DNA from: Thalassospira lohafexi
Lineage (GTDB): Bacteria; Pseudomonadota; Alphaproteobacteria; Rhodospirillales; Thalassospiraceae
NCBI RefSeq assembly: GCF_002844275.1
Contig: NZ_NXGX01000003.1
Coordinates: 1 to 64,000 of the forward strand
Reading direction: 5' to 3'
Length of the DNA stretch: 64,000 nucleotides
The stretch's first letter is position 1; each line of letters begins with the position of its first letter. The notes under the pieces were generated by a model. It saw nothing but the letters and a program-made list of their open reading frames with translations. It did no database searches and was not told where the DNA came from. Below are positions 17,274 through 26,303 of this stretch, one piece after another. Both the position numbers and the translations under genes were made by a program.

Positions 17274-17825
17274 GTTTGCCGCGCTGTTCTACCTCGTGGG
17301 CAGGACGGCCTGATGTCTTTGCTGTTGTATCTTGCCAGAGCACTGCATACCCGAAATTGCGGCTGTGATGTACCCTCTTCGTCATATGCTGCGGAATTCT
17401 TGGCACATGCGGGAAGAAAGTCCAGACCTTTTCAGTCATCTTATTTGGATCTAAAAGCGCAATCATGCGTGGAAAACAGCCGTTTCTGGGTTGGCTTCAC
17501 GTATGATCACCATTGTACTGACGATTGCCCGATCAGGCATCCAGCTGACGAAGACTATTGACCACAGCATGACAGCAAAGCCATTACTTTCCGATACTGA
17601 TCGCAATTAACCGCATATCATTTAAAATCACGAGGATCTGAACCCAATTGACTGACTGGGTAGTTTTTCGCATCCACATGTTCCACCCGAACGACAATCG
17701 AGAAGCCGAACCAATTCGGACGATGCAATCGTGTTTGATTTGCCCTACATTACAAACGTCAAATTTGCCGCAGAAAACAAATTAACGGCGGCACAAGCCA
17801 TTGCTTTCTTTGGGGGCTTTCCATT
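17274..17825. other. 552-base intergenic region
   Basis: Divergent region between trkH copy 1 (minus) and a diguanylate cyclase (plus). The open frames inside it are short and lack family features or ribosome binding sites, so I call no gene. It must hold promoters for both flanking genes. Several AT-rich stretches occur around 17600-17640 and 17745-17790, but I could not identify a convincing promoter or structured RNA. Confidence 0.5.
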
Positions 17826-19259
17826 TTGGGAAAGAAATTATACTTCGCAATTGTCCTGTGTCTCCTGCTGGCGACCGGTTTTCTGACGACAAGTTTTGTC
17901 AGTTTCCATGTTGCGCGCGAATCTGTTGAAGAACAGATTTCCGAAACCACATTGCCCCTTACCAGCGACAACATTTATTCCGAAATACAGCGCGATCTTC
18001 TGCAGCCGATTTTCATTTCATCGCTAATGGCGCATGACACATTTGTCCGCGACTGGGCGTTGGCTGGTGAACAGGATAACGACAAGATCATCAAGTATCT
18101 GGGCGAAATCCAAAACCGATACGATACGATTACGTCATATTTCATCTCCGAAAAAACCCGCAATTATTACCATCCGAGCGGGGTCATCAAAAAAATCAGC
18201 GAAGAAGACCCAGCCGACGTTTGGTATTTTCAGGCGCGCGACGACATCAAACCCTATGAAGTCAATATCGACAGCGATACCGTCGACCGGTCCCGCCTGA
18301 CCATTTTTGTCAATTATCAGGTGCGTGATTACGATGGGAATGTCATTGGCGTCACAGGCGTCGGATTGTCGCTAACAGCGGTCACAAACCTGATTGAAAC
18401 CTATCAAAAGCGATATGGTCGCACGATTTATTTCGTAGACCGCGAAGGCAAAGTGACCCTTAACGGAAGTGGTTTCGGAACTGCGAATTCGCTCCATGAA
18501 CGTCGCGGCATGCGCTATCACGCGACCCAAATCTTGACCGCACCCGGGTCGTCGATTTCATATGAGGAAGACGGCGCAACTTACTTCGTCAACAGCCGCC
18601 TGGTGCCTGAATTTGGCTGGCTTCTGATCGTTGAACAAAACGATTTTGTCGCGAATGAGCGTATCCAGAACACGCTGCTGATCAATATTGCCATTTCACT
18701 TCTGATTACAGTTATCGTCGGGCTCGCCGCCTATCTGACAATTCGAAATTATCAGAACCGCCTCGAAGAACTGGCATCACGCGACAAACTTACAGGCAGC
18801 TATAACCGGCAAGTGTTTGACATGCTTTTTGACACCACCCGGAAAAACTGCAAACGCCAGACAAAACCGCTGTCGGTGATGACTTTCGATCTTGATGACT
18901 TCAAGGGGATCAATGATGCTTATGGCCATCCGGGCGGGGATGCGGTCCTGCGTGAGGTCCTGACCAACATCCGAACCGCCGTGCGGGAGTCTGATATTGT
19001 TTGTCGCTGGGGTGGTGACGAGTTTGTTATTTTGTTCCCGGAGATGGATCGACAGGACGCGCTGACTAAGGCACGCGATCTGGCCGATCACGTCCGCAAT
19101 TCACCCATACGGTTCGGTCGTGAAGAAATCACCATGACCATCAGCGCCGGTGTCACCGAATATCGCGACGGCGAAGACATCGATACCTTGATGATGCGGG
19201 TCGACAATGCGCTTTACACGGCCAAGGCGACCGGGCCGGATCATATTTCGCTGGCATGA
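17826..19259 (+). CDS. dCache sensor diguanylate cyclase
   Basis: Makes cyclic di-GMP in response to a periplasmic signal; 477 residues. Helix 1 at about residues 5-25, a double-Cache periplasmic domain (typical DVWYFQARDDIKPYEVNID and YQVRDYDGNVIGVTGVGLSL motifs), helix 2 near 287-308, then a GGDEF domain. The active-site loop is intact (WGGDEF), and RESD five residues before it forms the product-inhibition I-site, so the enzyme is probably active and feedback-controlled. The start is TTG with a GGGGG stretch upstream. Confidence 0.92.
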   Translation: MGKKLYFAIVLCLLLATGFLTTSFVSFHVARESVEEQISETTLPLTSDNIYSEIQRDLLQPIFISSLMAHDTFVRDWALAGEQDNDKIIKYLGEIQNRYDTITSYFISEKTRNYYHPSGVIKKISEEDPADVWYFQARDDIKPYEVNIDSDTVDRSRLTIFVNYQVRDYDGNVIGVTGVGLSLTAVTNLIETYQKRYGRTIYFVDREGKVTLNGSGFGTANSLHERRGMRYHATQILTAPGSSISYEEDGATYFVNSRLVPEFGWLLIVEQNDFVANERIQNTLLINIAISLLITVIVGLAAYLTIRNYQNRLEELASRDKLTGSYNRQVFDMLFDTTRKNCKRQTKPLSVMTFDLDDFKGINDAYGHPGGDAVLREVLTNIRTAVRESDIVCRWGGDEFVILFPEMDRQDALTKARDLADHVRNSPIRFGREEITMTISAGVTEYRDGEDIDTLMMRVDNALYTAKATGPDHISLA

Positions 19260-19291
19260 TTTGACTGATCCACCAGACGATCTAAATCGAA

Positions 19292-19321
19292 AAAACGGCC
19301 CCGAAATATCGGGGCCGTTTT
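19292..19321. terminator. bidirectional hairpin terminator
   Basis: An 11-base perfect inverted repeat (19292-19302 with 19311-19321), A-rich before and T-rich after, separates the convergent cyclase and asd genes. Confidence 0.9.
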
Positions 19322-19345
19322 GCATTCTCGTCCAAACCTGTTGGC

Positions 19346-20353
19346 TTAGTCCGCGATCGATGCTTCTGCGATCTGGACAGCATTCAAAGCCGCACCTTTA
19401 AGCAGCTGATCACCGGCTACAAACAGTTCCAGACCATGATCACCAAAGATCAGGTTCGTACGGATACGACCCACCTCGACGTCATACTGTTCTGTCGCGG
19501 TCAACGGCATCGGGTATTTGTTGTTGGCCGGATCATCAACAAGCTTCACACCCTTGGCTTTCGCCAAAACTTCACGCGCCGCATCCGGGGTGACAACCTT
19601 TTCGGTTTCAATCACGATAGACTCGGAATGGGTACGCTCGGTCGGGATACGCACTGCCGTGCATGAAATCGGTAGATCAGGCGTACCAAAGATTTTCCGG
19701 GTTTCCCAGGTTACCTTCATTTCTTCGCGCGTGTAGCCATTTTCCTGGAAGGTATCAATGTGCGGAATGACGTTGAAAGCCAGCGGCGAGGAGAAAACCT
19801 CTGCCGGAATTGGCTTACCTGCCAAACCGGCAGCAAGCCCTTCACGCAGCTCGTTCATACCCGGCTGCCCGGAACCCGAAGCGGCCTGATAGGTTGAAAC
19901 GATGACTTTCTTCAAGCCAAACGCCTGATGCAGCGGCCAAAGTGCCACCGCGGCAATCGCCGTGGTGCAATTTGGGTTCGCAATCAGCTTTGCCGTCTTG
20001 GCCAGATGACCATTGATTTCCGGCACGATCAGCGGAACATCGTCATTCAAACGGAATGCCGAGGAGTTATCAATCACCAACGCACCTTCGGCAATTTTCG
20101 GCCCATATTCCTTGGCAAAATCACCCGAAACAGCAAGGAAGACAATGTCACACTGTTTGGCTTCTTCGACAGAAAACAGCGCGACGGTCTTAGTCCCGAA
20201 CTTAGTCTCCACGGTCTTGCCTGCGGAACGCTCGGACGCGAACAGGGTGAGTTCACCTACAGGGAAGTTACGATCAAACATAACGTTGATCAGCTCGACG
20301 CCAACCGCACCGGTTGCGCCGATTACACCGACATGGAGATTTTCGGCACTCAT
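19346..20353 (-). CDS. asd: aspartate-semialdehyde dehydrogenase
   Basis: NADPH-dependent enzyme making aspartate semialdehyde for Lys, Met, Thr and diaminopimelate. 335 residues. N-terminal GATGAVG at residue 12 binds NADP; the nucleophile is Cys129 in NPNCTTAIA; a second active-site region is seen as [15 protein letters not shown] with the substrate Arg and the His. It stands alone here, although its products feed metZ, dapD and dapE, all in this window. A convergent terminator follows it. Confidence 0.96.
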   Translation of the reverse strand: MSAENLHVGVIGATGAVGVELINVMFDRNFPVGELTLFASERSAGKTVETKFGTKTVALFSVEEAKQCDIVFLAVSGDFAKEYGPKIAEGALVIDNSSAFRLNDDVPLIVPEINGHLAKTAKLIANPNCTTAIAAVALWPLHQAFGLKKVIVSTYQAASGSGQPGMNELREGLAAGLAGKPIPAEVFSSPLAFNVIPHIDTFQENGYTREEMKVTWETRKIFGTPDLPISCTAVRIPTERTHSESIVIETEKVVTPDAAREVLAKAKGVKLVDDPANNKYPMPLTATEQYDVEVGRIRTNLIFGDHGLELFVAGDQLLKGAALNAVQIAEASIAD

Positions 20354-20564
20354 AATAATTGTCTAACCTCGTATAAAAATTGCTGTCATATTCGACCACC
20401 GCGATCCATCGCGGGCCGCGCATTATAGGGATTTATCAAGCGAAGGCAAATCTACCTTGCCGCATCGCACATATGCTGCGGTAATGTCTGGTATAGAACG
20501 TGATGCTGATCGGATTGTTCCACGACATATTTAAGATCAGACGGCGAAAACCGCCGGTTAGAAC

Positions 20565-22121
20565 CTAGTCGCGCCAGAAGGACGGCATCAAAAGCACCAG
20601 CAGGGTTTCAAACTCCAACCGACCCAGGATCATCGCAACATCCAGAATCCATTTAGCCGAATCGGGCAGTGACTGGAAGTTACCTGCCGGTCCGATAATA
20701 TTGCCAAGTCCCGGACCAACGTTGGCAAGGGCTGTTGCCGCCGCACTCATCGACGTAATCAGATCAAGCCCGGTCAATCCAAGGGCGACAGTTACCACCA
20801 TATAGCTCAACGCCAAAAGACATACATACACCGTCACGGCATTGAAAATGTCCGAGGTGATCTCGTGGCGATCAATACGACTGACCACGACTGCTGACGG
20901 GCTGCGCAACCGCATGAAATGCGCCTGAAGCCCGGTGAAAATCACATACAGACGGAACATCTTGAAGCCGCCCGCTGTCGACCCCGAACATCCGCCAATA
21001 AAAGTTGCAAAGAAAAACAGCATCACCGCTGCCGGCCCCCACAACAGATAATCCCCCGATGCAAACCCCGTCGTTGTAATCACCGACACAAGGTTAAAGG
21101 CCGCCATGGTCAGTGACCGGAAAATGCTGTCATCTGAAATCTGGGCCAGTCGGAACGTCAAAAGCAGGGTAAAGACCGTGATGATCAGGCCGAACAGCTT
21201 GATCTGCTGATTGCCAATGATCGCGCCAATTTTGCGTTTACGGATCAAAACCGCATAGGCGGTAAAGGGCAGGGCCCCCGCACACATGAACACAACCCCG
21301 ACCCAATGCAGGGCCAGATTGGAATCGAATTTTGCAAAAGACATATCCGACGTCGAATAGCCCCCCGTCGCAAGGGTCGTCATGCCGTGGTTGATGGCAT
21401 CAAACCATGTCATGCCAAAGAACCGGTAAAGCAACATGCAGATGACGCTCAGCGAGACATAAATCAGCACAATCTGCATGCACATGTCGCGTATGCGTGG
21501 GCTGAGTTTTTCTGAACGGTCCGAACTTTCCATCTGGAAAAGCTGCATCCCGCCAACACGCATCATTGGCAAAAGTGCTAATGCGGTAACAATGATCCCG
21601 ATCCCGCCAAGCCATTGCATGATCGAACGCCACACCAGCAAACCCGGTGGCATTTGATCCAGGCCAGACAGAACCGTCGATCCGGTTGTCGTCAGACCGG
21701 AAACCGTTTCAAACACCGCGTCACAAAAGCTGATATCAAGCGATGAATACCACAGCGGCAATGCCCCGGTCAGACTGACCGCAATCCATGACACGACGGT
21801 CAGGACATAGCCCTGGCGTGATGTCACGCGTGGCCCGATATCGGATCGACAGGCAAGGCACGCCATTCCGCCCAAGCCGATGGTGGTCATCGAGGCTTGG
21901 GCAAAAATTCTCCAGTCGGGATTTCCGTAATACAAATCCACGGCCGCCGGCACCAGCATCGAAACACCGATGATAATGACCATGACCCCGACGACGAAAA
22001 AGATAGGTTGCAGACGAAACAAAGCCGCTTCCCTGACAGCTGGACCAAAATCCGCTTGTAGCGCCAAACGTCCGTAAATGCATCCGGTTATTGGATAAGC
22101 CCTGACGGAATGACATCGCAT
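20565..22121 (-). CDS. trkH: TrkH family potassium uptake protein (copy 2)
   Basis: Second TrkH, 518 residues, clearly paralogous to copy 1. Filter loops read TTTGST, TLATGGY, ITTTGF and VGPGLG, and the GGCSGSTAGGFK loop is present. It differs in the N-terminus (about 30 residues longer before the first helix, start uncertain) and in the soluble loop between repeats. Two copies of different sequence suggest different affinity or regulation, as with TrkG/TrkH and TrkI in other bacteria; that is inference. No trkA is nearby. Confidence 0.92.
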   Translation of the reverse strand: MRCHSVRAYPITGCIYGRLALQADFGPAVREAALFRLQPIFFVVGVMVIIIGVSMLVPAAVDLYYGNPDWRIFAQASMTTIGLGGMACLACRSDIGPRVTSRQGYVLTVVSWIAVSLTGALPLWYSSLDISFCDAVFETVSGLTTTGSTVLSGLDQMPPGLLVWRSIMQWLGGIGIIVTALALLPMMRVGGMQLFQMESSDRSEKLSPRIRDMCMQIVLIYVSLSVICMLLYRFFGMTWFDAINHGMTTLATGGYSTSDMSFAKFDSNLALHWVGVVFMCAGALPFTAYAVLIRKRKIGAIIGNQQIKLFGLIITVFTLLLTFRLAQISDDSIFRSLTMAAFNLVSVITTTGFASGDYLLWGPAAVMLFFFATFIGGCSGSTAGGFKMFRLYVIFTGLQAHFMRLRSPSAVVVSRIDRHEITSDIFNAVTVYVCLLALSYMVVTVALGLTGLDLITSMSAAATALANVGPGLGNIIGPAGNFQSLPDSAKWILDVAMILGRLEFETLLVLLMPSFWRD

Positions 22122-22236
22122 CAGTCCATCAAGGTCATTATTTCGCCGTTGTTTTTAGATGTTCTGTTGATCTCGCTGATGTGCCATCCTTGCGATACTT
22201 GGGGTCTGACCCAATTGCCAACATACCGAGGTTTGC

Positions 22237-22962
22237 TTGAAACGCTTTTCCCACCTGATTGTCTTGATTGCCGTACCCGCTTTATTTGCACTTGCAGTTT
22301 ACCTGCAGGATAAACCGGTTAACGCTGCCGGGGACAAAATCGCAAAGACTGGCGAAATGGCACTAGAGGCTGAAGGCCGGGACATACAGGTGATTGATGG
22401 CGATACGATCATGATCAACGGAAAGGTTGCCGACATCGCTGGAATGGATGCTCCTGAACTCGGCCAACAGTGCCGTCATAATGGCACCTTCCAGGACTGT
22501 GGCATGTCATCGGCCATGCAATTGCGCAAATATTTCACCATGGCGCCCTTCACCGTACAATGCTGGCCCGGTGACCCGGAACGTTCAGAAAAAGAAGGCG
22601 ACTTCCCGCTTGTTGAATGTGGCATTGGTGAACGGGATGTGGCTGCAGCCATGATTACCGACGGCGAAGCCTTGCCGATACCGGGCTATTCACACCGCTA
22701 TGACAGCCTATCGATCGAAGCCGACAATGCGAAAATCGGCCTCCATGGCGACGATATGATCGCCCCGAAAGACTGGCGGGACGGCAAACGCCTTGATGGT
22801 GAAAATGGCCACTGCCTTTATCGGACTGAGGGGGCAAACAATTATATCGGGCCCCTTGATCCCCATTTCGCCGATAGCACCGCCAAAGAAGACAGCATCA
22901 AGATTTGCAGCGATGAAGAAGCGCGCGACAAAAACCTCGTCTATCTGGCACCTGCACCATAA
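22237..22962 (+). CDS. secreted thermonuclease-like protein, active site incomplete
   Basis: Exported protein of 241 residues with a signal peptide (hydrophobic residues 6-23) and a staphylococcal-nuclease-like OB fold. It keeps the calcium-binding Asp motifs VIDGDT near residue 52 and MDAPEL near 70. The position of the catalytic Arg (five residues before the second Asp) is Asp instead: the stretch reads VADIAGMDAPE, not YRLxGIDAPE. The usual YGRxLA Arg motif downstream is also not seen. It has several Cys residues, typical of periplasmic proteins. Start is TTG. It may bind rather than cut nucleic acid. Confidence 0.8.
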   Translation: MKRFSHLIVLIAVPALFALAVYLQDKPVNAAGDKIAKTGEMALEAEGRDIQVIDGDTIMINGKVADIAGMDAPELGQQCRHNGTFQDCGMSSAMQLRKYFTMAPFTVQCWPGDPERSEKEGDFPLVECGIGERDVAAAMITDGEALPIPGYSHRYDSLSIEADNAKIGLHGDDMIAPKDWRDGKRLDGENGHCLYRTEGANNYIGPLDPHFADSTAKEDSIKICSDEEARDKNLVYLAPAP

Positions 22963-23016
22963 GCCGCACCTTGTCCTGACGGGCCAATACCAGTGCACAG
23001 TCTTCAAGTGTATTCT

Positions 23017-23040
23017 TTCAAATTTTTCCGGAAATTTGAA
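23017..23040 (+). promoter_or_regulatory. inverted repeat upstream of the CadI/sigma operon
   Basis: Nine-base arms ttcaaattt (23017-23025) and aaatttgaa (23032-23040) with a ttccgg spacer lie about 70 bases before the CadI-like start. The AT-rich arms do not suit a terminator, and the position suits an operator or promoter element. The binding protein is unknown. Confidence 0.45.
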
Positions 23041-23109
23041 TCCCTCTGCATCCTTTTGCTGGGGCTTGCGTCTTCCTAGATATTACATCGATGTCACAGG
23101 AGACACACA

Positions 23110-23568
23110 ATGCGCCTGCAACTTGCCCTGAACGTTCAAAACCTTGATCGCGCAATTGCGTTTTATAGCGATATGTTCGCAACCTCGGTCCACAAACAAC
23201 GTGACGGCTATGCTAATTTTGAAATTACTCATCCGCCGCTAAAACTTGTTTTGTTTGAAAACGCCAACGCACCAGAGAACCTCAACCACATTGGGGTTGA
23301 ATGCGAAACTGTCGACGAATTTTCTCAAACCGCAACGCGTCTCACCAACAGTGATCTTGCAACAAGTGAGGTTACTCAAACCGGGTGTTGCCACGCCAAA
23401 CAAGACAAGTTCTGGACGACGGGACCAGACGGACTGTCATGGGAATGGTATCGTATCCTTGATGATGATCCCAAAGACGGAACACAGAATACAAATTCGT
23501 CGATGGCCGGTTGTTGTGACCAACAACCAATGAAGGCATCAAACCCCAATCAAGTATGTTGTGCGTAA
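23110..23568 (+). CDS. CadI/ArsI family metal- or organoarsenical-response enzyme
   Basis: Vicinal-oxygen-chelate protein of 152 residues in the cadmium-induced CadI / C-As lyase ArsI family. The start MRLQLALNV matches CadI closely. Likely metal ligands are Gln4 (His in ArsI), His60 in NHIGVE and Glu112 in WEWY, and the family Cys pair is Cys93-Cys94 in TGCCHAKQDKFW. Two more pairs, Cys135-Cys136 and Cys150-Cys151, lie in the C-terminal tail. In ArsI the first pair binds trivalent organoarsenicals. AGGAG precedes the ATG. It is followed after 6 bases by a sigma factor gene. Confidence 0.88.
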   Translation: MRLQLALNVQNLDRAIAFYSDMFATSVHKQRDGYANFEITHPPLKLVLFENANAPENLNHIGVECETVDEFSQTATRLTNSDLATSEVTQTGCCHAKQDKFWTTGPDGLSWEWYRILDDDPKDGTQNTNSSMAGCCDQQPMKASNPNQVCCA

Positions 23569-23574
23569 AGAGCA

Positions 23575-24156
23575 ATGAAATTCGCATCCTCACACCATAG
23601 TTCCGCCGACTGGCAGGCCCTTCAAAAGGGCCTGCACCGGTTTGTCCAAACCCGTGTCCCTGTCAATGAGGTAGAGGATGTCGTTTCCGACATCCTAGAA
23701 GCGATCATCCGCACCCAGTCAACGCTTAGTACTGCAAGTAATCCGTCAGCTTGGGTCTACGCTGTCGCGCGCAGTAAAATCGTTGATTTTTATCGCCGAC
23801 AAAGTCGCAAACGCTCCACAACCAACAATCTTCAAAGTGATCCAACATGGTATGGACACGCTGAAATGATCCCGGTCGATACACAGCCTGATGAAGCCGA
23901 TCTAAGCGCATGCCTGTCAGATATTATTTCGGGCATGGACGATGACGACCAAAAAATTCTGACCGAGATTGACCTGAAACGAACCCGTCAAACAGAGTTT
24001 TCCGCACGTCATGCAATCAGATTGCCCACGGTTAAGTCACGCGTTCAACGTGCCCGCAAACGTTTGCGAAACCGTCTGATAGCATGCTGTCCCGATGGCA
24101 CGTCAGATGGCTGTGGCAACACATGCCAAAGCAATACGACCTACGCGACAAACTAA
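23575..24156 (+). CDS. ECF (SigZ-like) RNA polymerase sigma factor with Cys-rich tail
   Basis: Sigma-70 family factor of 193 residues. Region 2 is seen at residues 20-85 (EVEDVVSDILEAIIR, then PSAWVYAVARSKIVDFYRR) and region 4 at 115-170 with PTVKSRVQRARKRLRNRL. After region 4 comes a tail with Cys171, Cys172, Cys180 and Cys184, a possible metal or arsenic site. It is the second gene of a unit with the CadI/ArsI-type enzyme, 6 bases apart. No anti-sigma gene follows; the next feature is a tRNA on the other strand. I infer that the tail may itself sense the metal. Confidence 0.85.
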   Translation: MKFASSHHSSADWQALQKGLHRFVQTRVPVNEVEDVVSDILEAIIRTQSTLSTASNPSAWVYAVARSKIVDFYRRQSRKRSTTNNLQSDPTWYGHAEMIPVDTQPDEADLSACLSDIISGMDDDDQKILTEIDLKRTRQTEFSARHAIRLPTVKSRVQRARKRLRNRLIACCPDGTSDGCGNTCQSNTTYATN

Positions 24157-24180
24157 TACAGAAAGTGACGGTGGAAAGCT

Positions 24181-24254
24181 TGGAGCGGGTGAAGGGAATC
24201 GAACCCTCGTATGCAGCTTGGGAAGCTGCCGTTCTACCATTGAACTACACCCGC
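24181..24254 (-). tRNA. tRNA-Gly (anticodon CCC)
   Basis: The 74-base minus-strand sequence folds as a cloverleaf: acceptor GCGGGTG with CACCCGC, D arm with GTTCAATGGTAGAAC, anticodon arm GCAGC-TTCCCAA-GCTGC, T arm GAGGG-TTCGATT-CCCTT, then TCCA. The loop puts CCC at positions 34-36, and the 3' CCA is encoded. Confidence 0.97.
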
Positions 24255-24346
24255 TTGAGCGGGGCGTTTTATAGCCGTCTTTGTCGGTCGATGCAAGAAC
24301 ATCGCATCCAGCCCAATCAATTAATTTACGGGGCTTGGCGCCGCGA

Positions 24347-25504
24347 TCACCCTTCAGGCATCATTCGCCAGATCGCACCTGTATGATCGTCCGAGATCAG
24401 GATCGATCCGTCCACATAATGCTTCACATCCACCGGACGGCCGACAACTTCACCGTTGCTGCGTAAGAACCCACTTAAGAACGGATTCTCAACGCTTGGT
24501 TTGCCATTGCGAAACTCAACCCGAACGACCTTATACCCATCTGGAATGGTCCGGTTCCACGAACCATGCAGCGCCACAAGCGCATCTCCATCGTCAAACG
24601 CAAAGCCAAGTGGCGCATTATGGGCGTTAAAGGTAAATGCCGGGAAAGTAACCTCGTGCGGGACCGCCTCATCGTCAAATTGTGGGCTTCTTGTGTCACT
24701 GCCCGCATACCACGGATATCCAAAAAATTCCCCCGGCCCTGTAGCACGATTAAGCTCTTCTCGCGGGATGTCGTCCCCTAGCCGATCCCCACCATTATCG
24801 GTGAACCAAAGGTCACCTGTATCGGGATGGAACGTCAAACCAACCGAATTTCGAATGCCGCTTGCATAAACTTGCGGTGCACCACCATTCACCGGAATGG
24901 AAATAATTGTGCCTTCAAGGCCACTAACCTTGCAGATATTACACGGCGCGCCTACTGCGACAAACAAACGATCCCCATCAGGTGACAGTGCGGCATAACG
25001 CCAACCGTGATGGCTTTTATCCGGAAGATTGGTAAATAAAAGACGCGGACGGCTAAGTTTTGTGCCATCAAACCCACTGAGGTCATAAGACACAATCCGG
25101 TGCTGATCGGCTACAAACAGGGTACCTGGCCGATAGGCAATGCCGTTGGCCTGTTTGAAATCATCCGCAATCAGATTGACCTCTTCGCCAATCCCATCTT
25201 CATCTGCATCGCGCACGAAATACAGGTTGGAACCACGGGTGCCGACAAAAACACCTCCCAGTTCCGGTGCCACGGCCATTGTGCGCGCGTTACGTACTTC
25301 GGCAAACACCGACAATCGATATCCGGCCTCTCCGGACAAAAGTGACTGTATCCGGGCAACCCGTTCCGATACCTGCTGTGCGGATGATCCGGTGGCTGTA
25401 AGTCCCGAGATACCGAAGACCAGAACGCCAAAACACAAACGCCCGGCCCACCGGGCCGCAAGACGGGCATGACGATGGAAGACCGGGCGTAATTCTGTGC
25501 GCAT
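24347..25504 (-). CDS. PQQ-dependent sugar dehydrogenase-like (sorbosone dehydrogenase) protein
   Basis: Predicted exported six-bladed beta-propeller of 385 residues, related to soluble glucose dehydrogenase, GSDH. An N-terminal hydrophobic segment (about residues 18-42) follows a basic stretch. Blade motifs include SHHGWRYAALSPDGDRLFVAVG with the His of the active site, and GIRNSVGLTFHPDTGDLWFTDNGGD with the Arg and Asp near PQQ. AAGGAG eight bases before the ATG supports the start. Periplasmic oxidation of an aldose with PQQ is the family role; the substrate is unknown, and no PQQ synthesis genes lie in the window. Confidence 0.88.
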   Translation of the reverse strand: MRTELRPVFHRHARLAARWAGRLCFGVLVFGISGLTATGSSAQQVSERVARIQSLLSGEAGYRLSVFAEVRNARTMAVAPELGGVFVGTRGSNLYFVRDADEDGIGEEVNLIADDFKQANGIAYRPGTLFVADQHRIVSYDLSGFDGTKLSRPRLLFTNLPDKSHHGWRYAALSPDGDRLFVAVGAPCNICKVSGLEGTIISIPVNGGAPQVYASGIRNSVGLTFHPDTGDLWFTDNGGDRLGDDIPREELNRATGPGEFFGYPWYAGSDTRSPQFDDEAVPHEVTFPAFTFNAHNAPLGFAFDDGDALVALHGSWNRTIPDGYKVVRVEFRNGKPSVENPFLSGFLRSNGEVVGRPVDVKHYVDGSILISDDHTGAIWRMMPEG

Positions 25505-25567
25505 CCTGTATTCTCCTTGTCTGGGCCAACCAGCTACAAGGTAATACGGATACCTTTCAAAAGCCGA

Positions 25568-26044
25568 TTAGCGGGCGCGTTCGGAAATCGGGGCGTTAAC
25601 CGACAATTCCATATCCCACGGGAAGTAAATCCACGTATCCTGGGATACTTCCGTCACAAAGCTGTCGACGACTTCACGGCCAAGCGGCTTGGCATAAACA
25701 GTTGCGAAATGCGCTTTGGGCAGTTTTTCGCGAACAGCCTTGGCGGTTTTGCCGGTATCGACAAGATCATCAATGATCAGCATATCGGTACCGTCACCTT
25801 CGATGCCCTTAAGCCATTCCAGATCACCGCGGCTCTTGTCAGAGTAACTGCGAATACAAACGGTATCAATCAAGCGAATATCAAGTTCGCGTGCGATAAT
25901 CGCTGCGGGTACCAGACCACCACGGGTAATCGCGATGATACCTTTATACGGGCCCTGTTCCAAAAGACGCCACGCCAAGGCACGTGCGTCTCGATGCATC
26001 TGTTCCCAGGAAACCGGGAAACCTTTGTTATAAGCTTCGCTCAC
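25568..26044 (-). CDS. gpt: xanthine-guanine phosphoribosyltransferase
   Basis: Salvage enzyme that joins guanine or xanthine to PRPP; 158 residues, close to E. coli Gpt (152). The PRPP-binding loop is visible as [15 protein letters not shown] near residues 90-105, and the N-terminal [15 protein letters not shown] and [15 protein letters not shown] elements are typical of Gpt. The start is GTG with AGGAG eight bases upstream. It is monocistronic in appearance, with about 260 bases of non-coding sequence before it. Confidence 0.95.
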   Translation of the reverse strand: MSEAYNKGFPVSWEQMHRDARALAWRLLEQGPYKGIIAITRGGLVPAAIIARELDIRLIDTVCIRSYSDKSRGDLEWLKGIEGDGTDMLIIDDLVDTGKTAKAVREKLPKAHFATVYAKPLGREVVDSFVTEVSQDTWIYFPWDMELSVNAPISERAR

Positions 26045-26303
26045 AAGAATTCTCCTGCGCCAGATCTGTTGGCCAAAACGGGTTTATTCAGATCGTAATC
26101 GATGACACACCATTAAGGTCTGCTATCTACAAAATTAAGGCGCTTACCTACGCTTTGTCTGCGATGTTGGCAAGGGGCGCGGCAACGCAATGCGATTTTC
26201 GCGTTACTCCACCAACATCATGCTTTCAGCGAACAATCAAACTATATCTTGCTTTTCAATACGTTGATCCGTCTTCTCCGTTTGGGGAACCTGGAGTCAG
26301 AAG

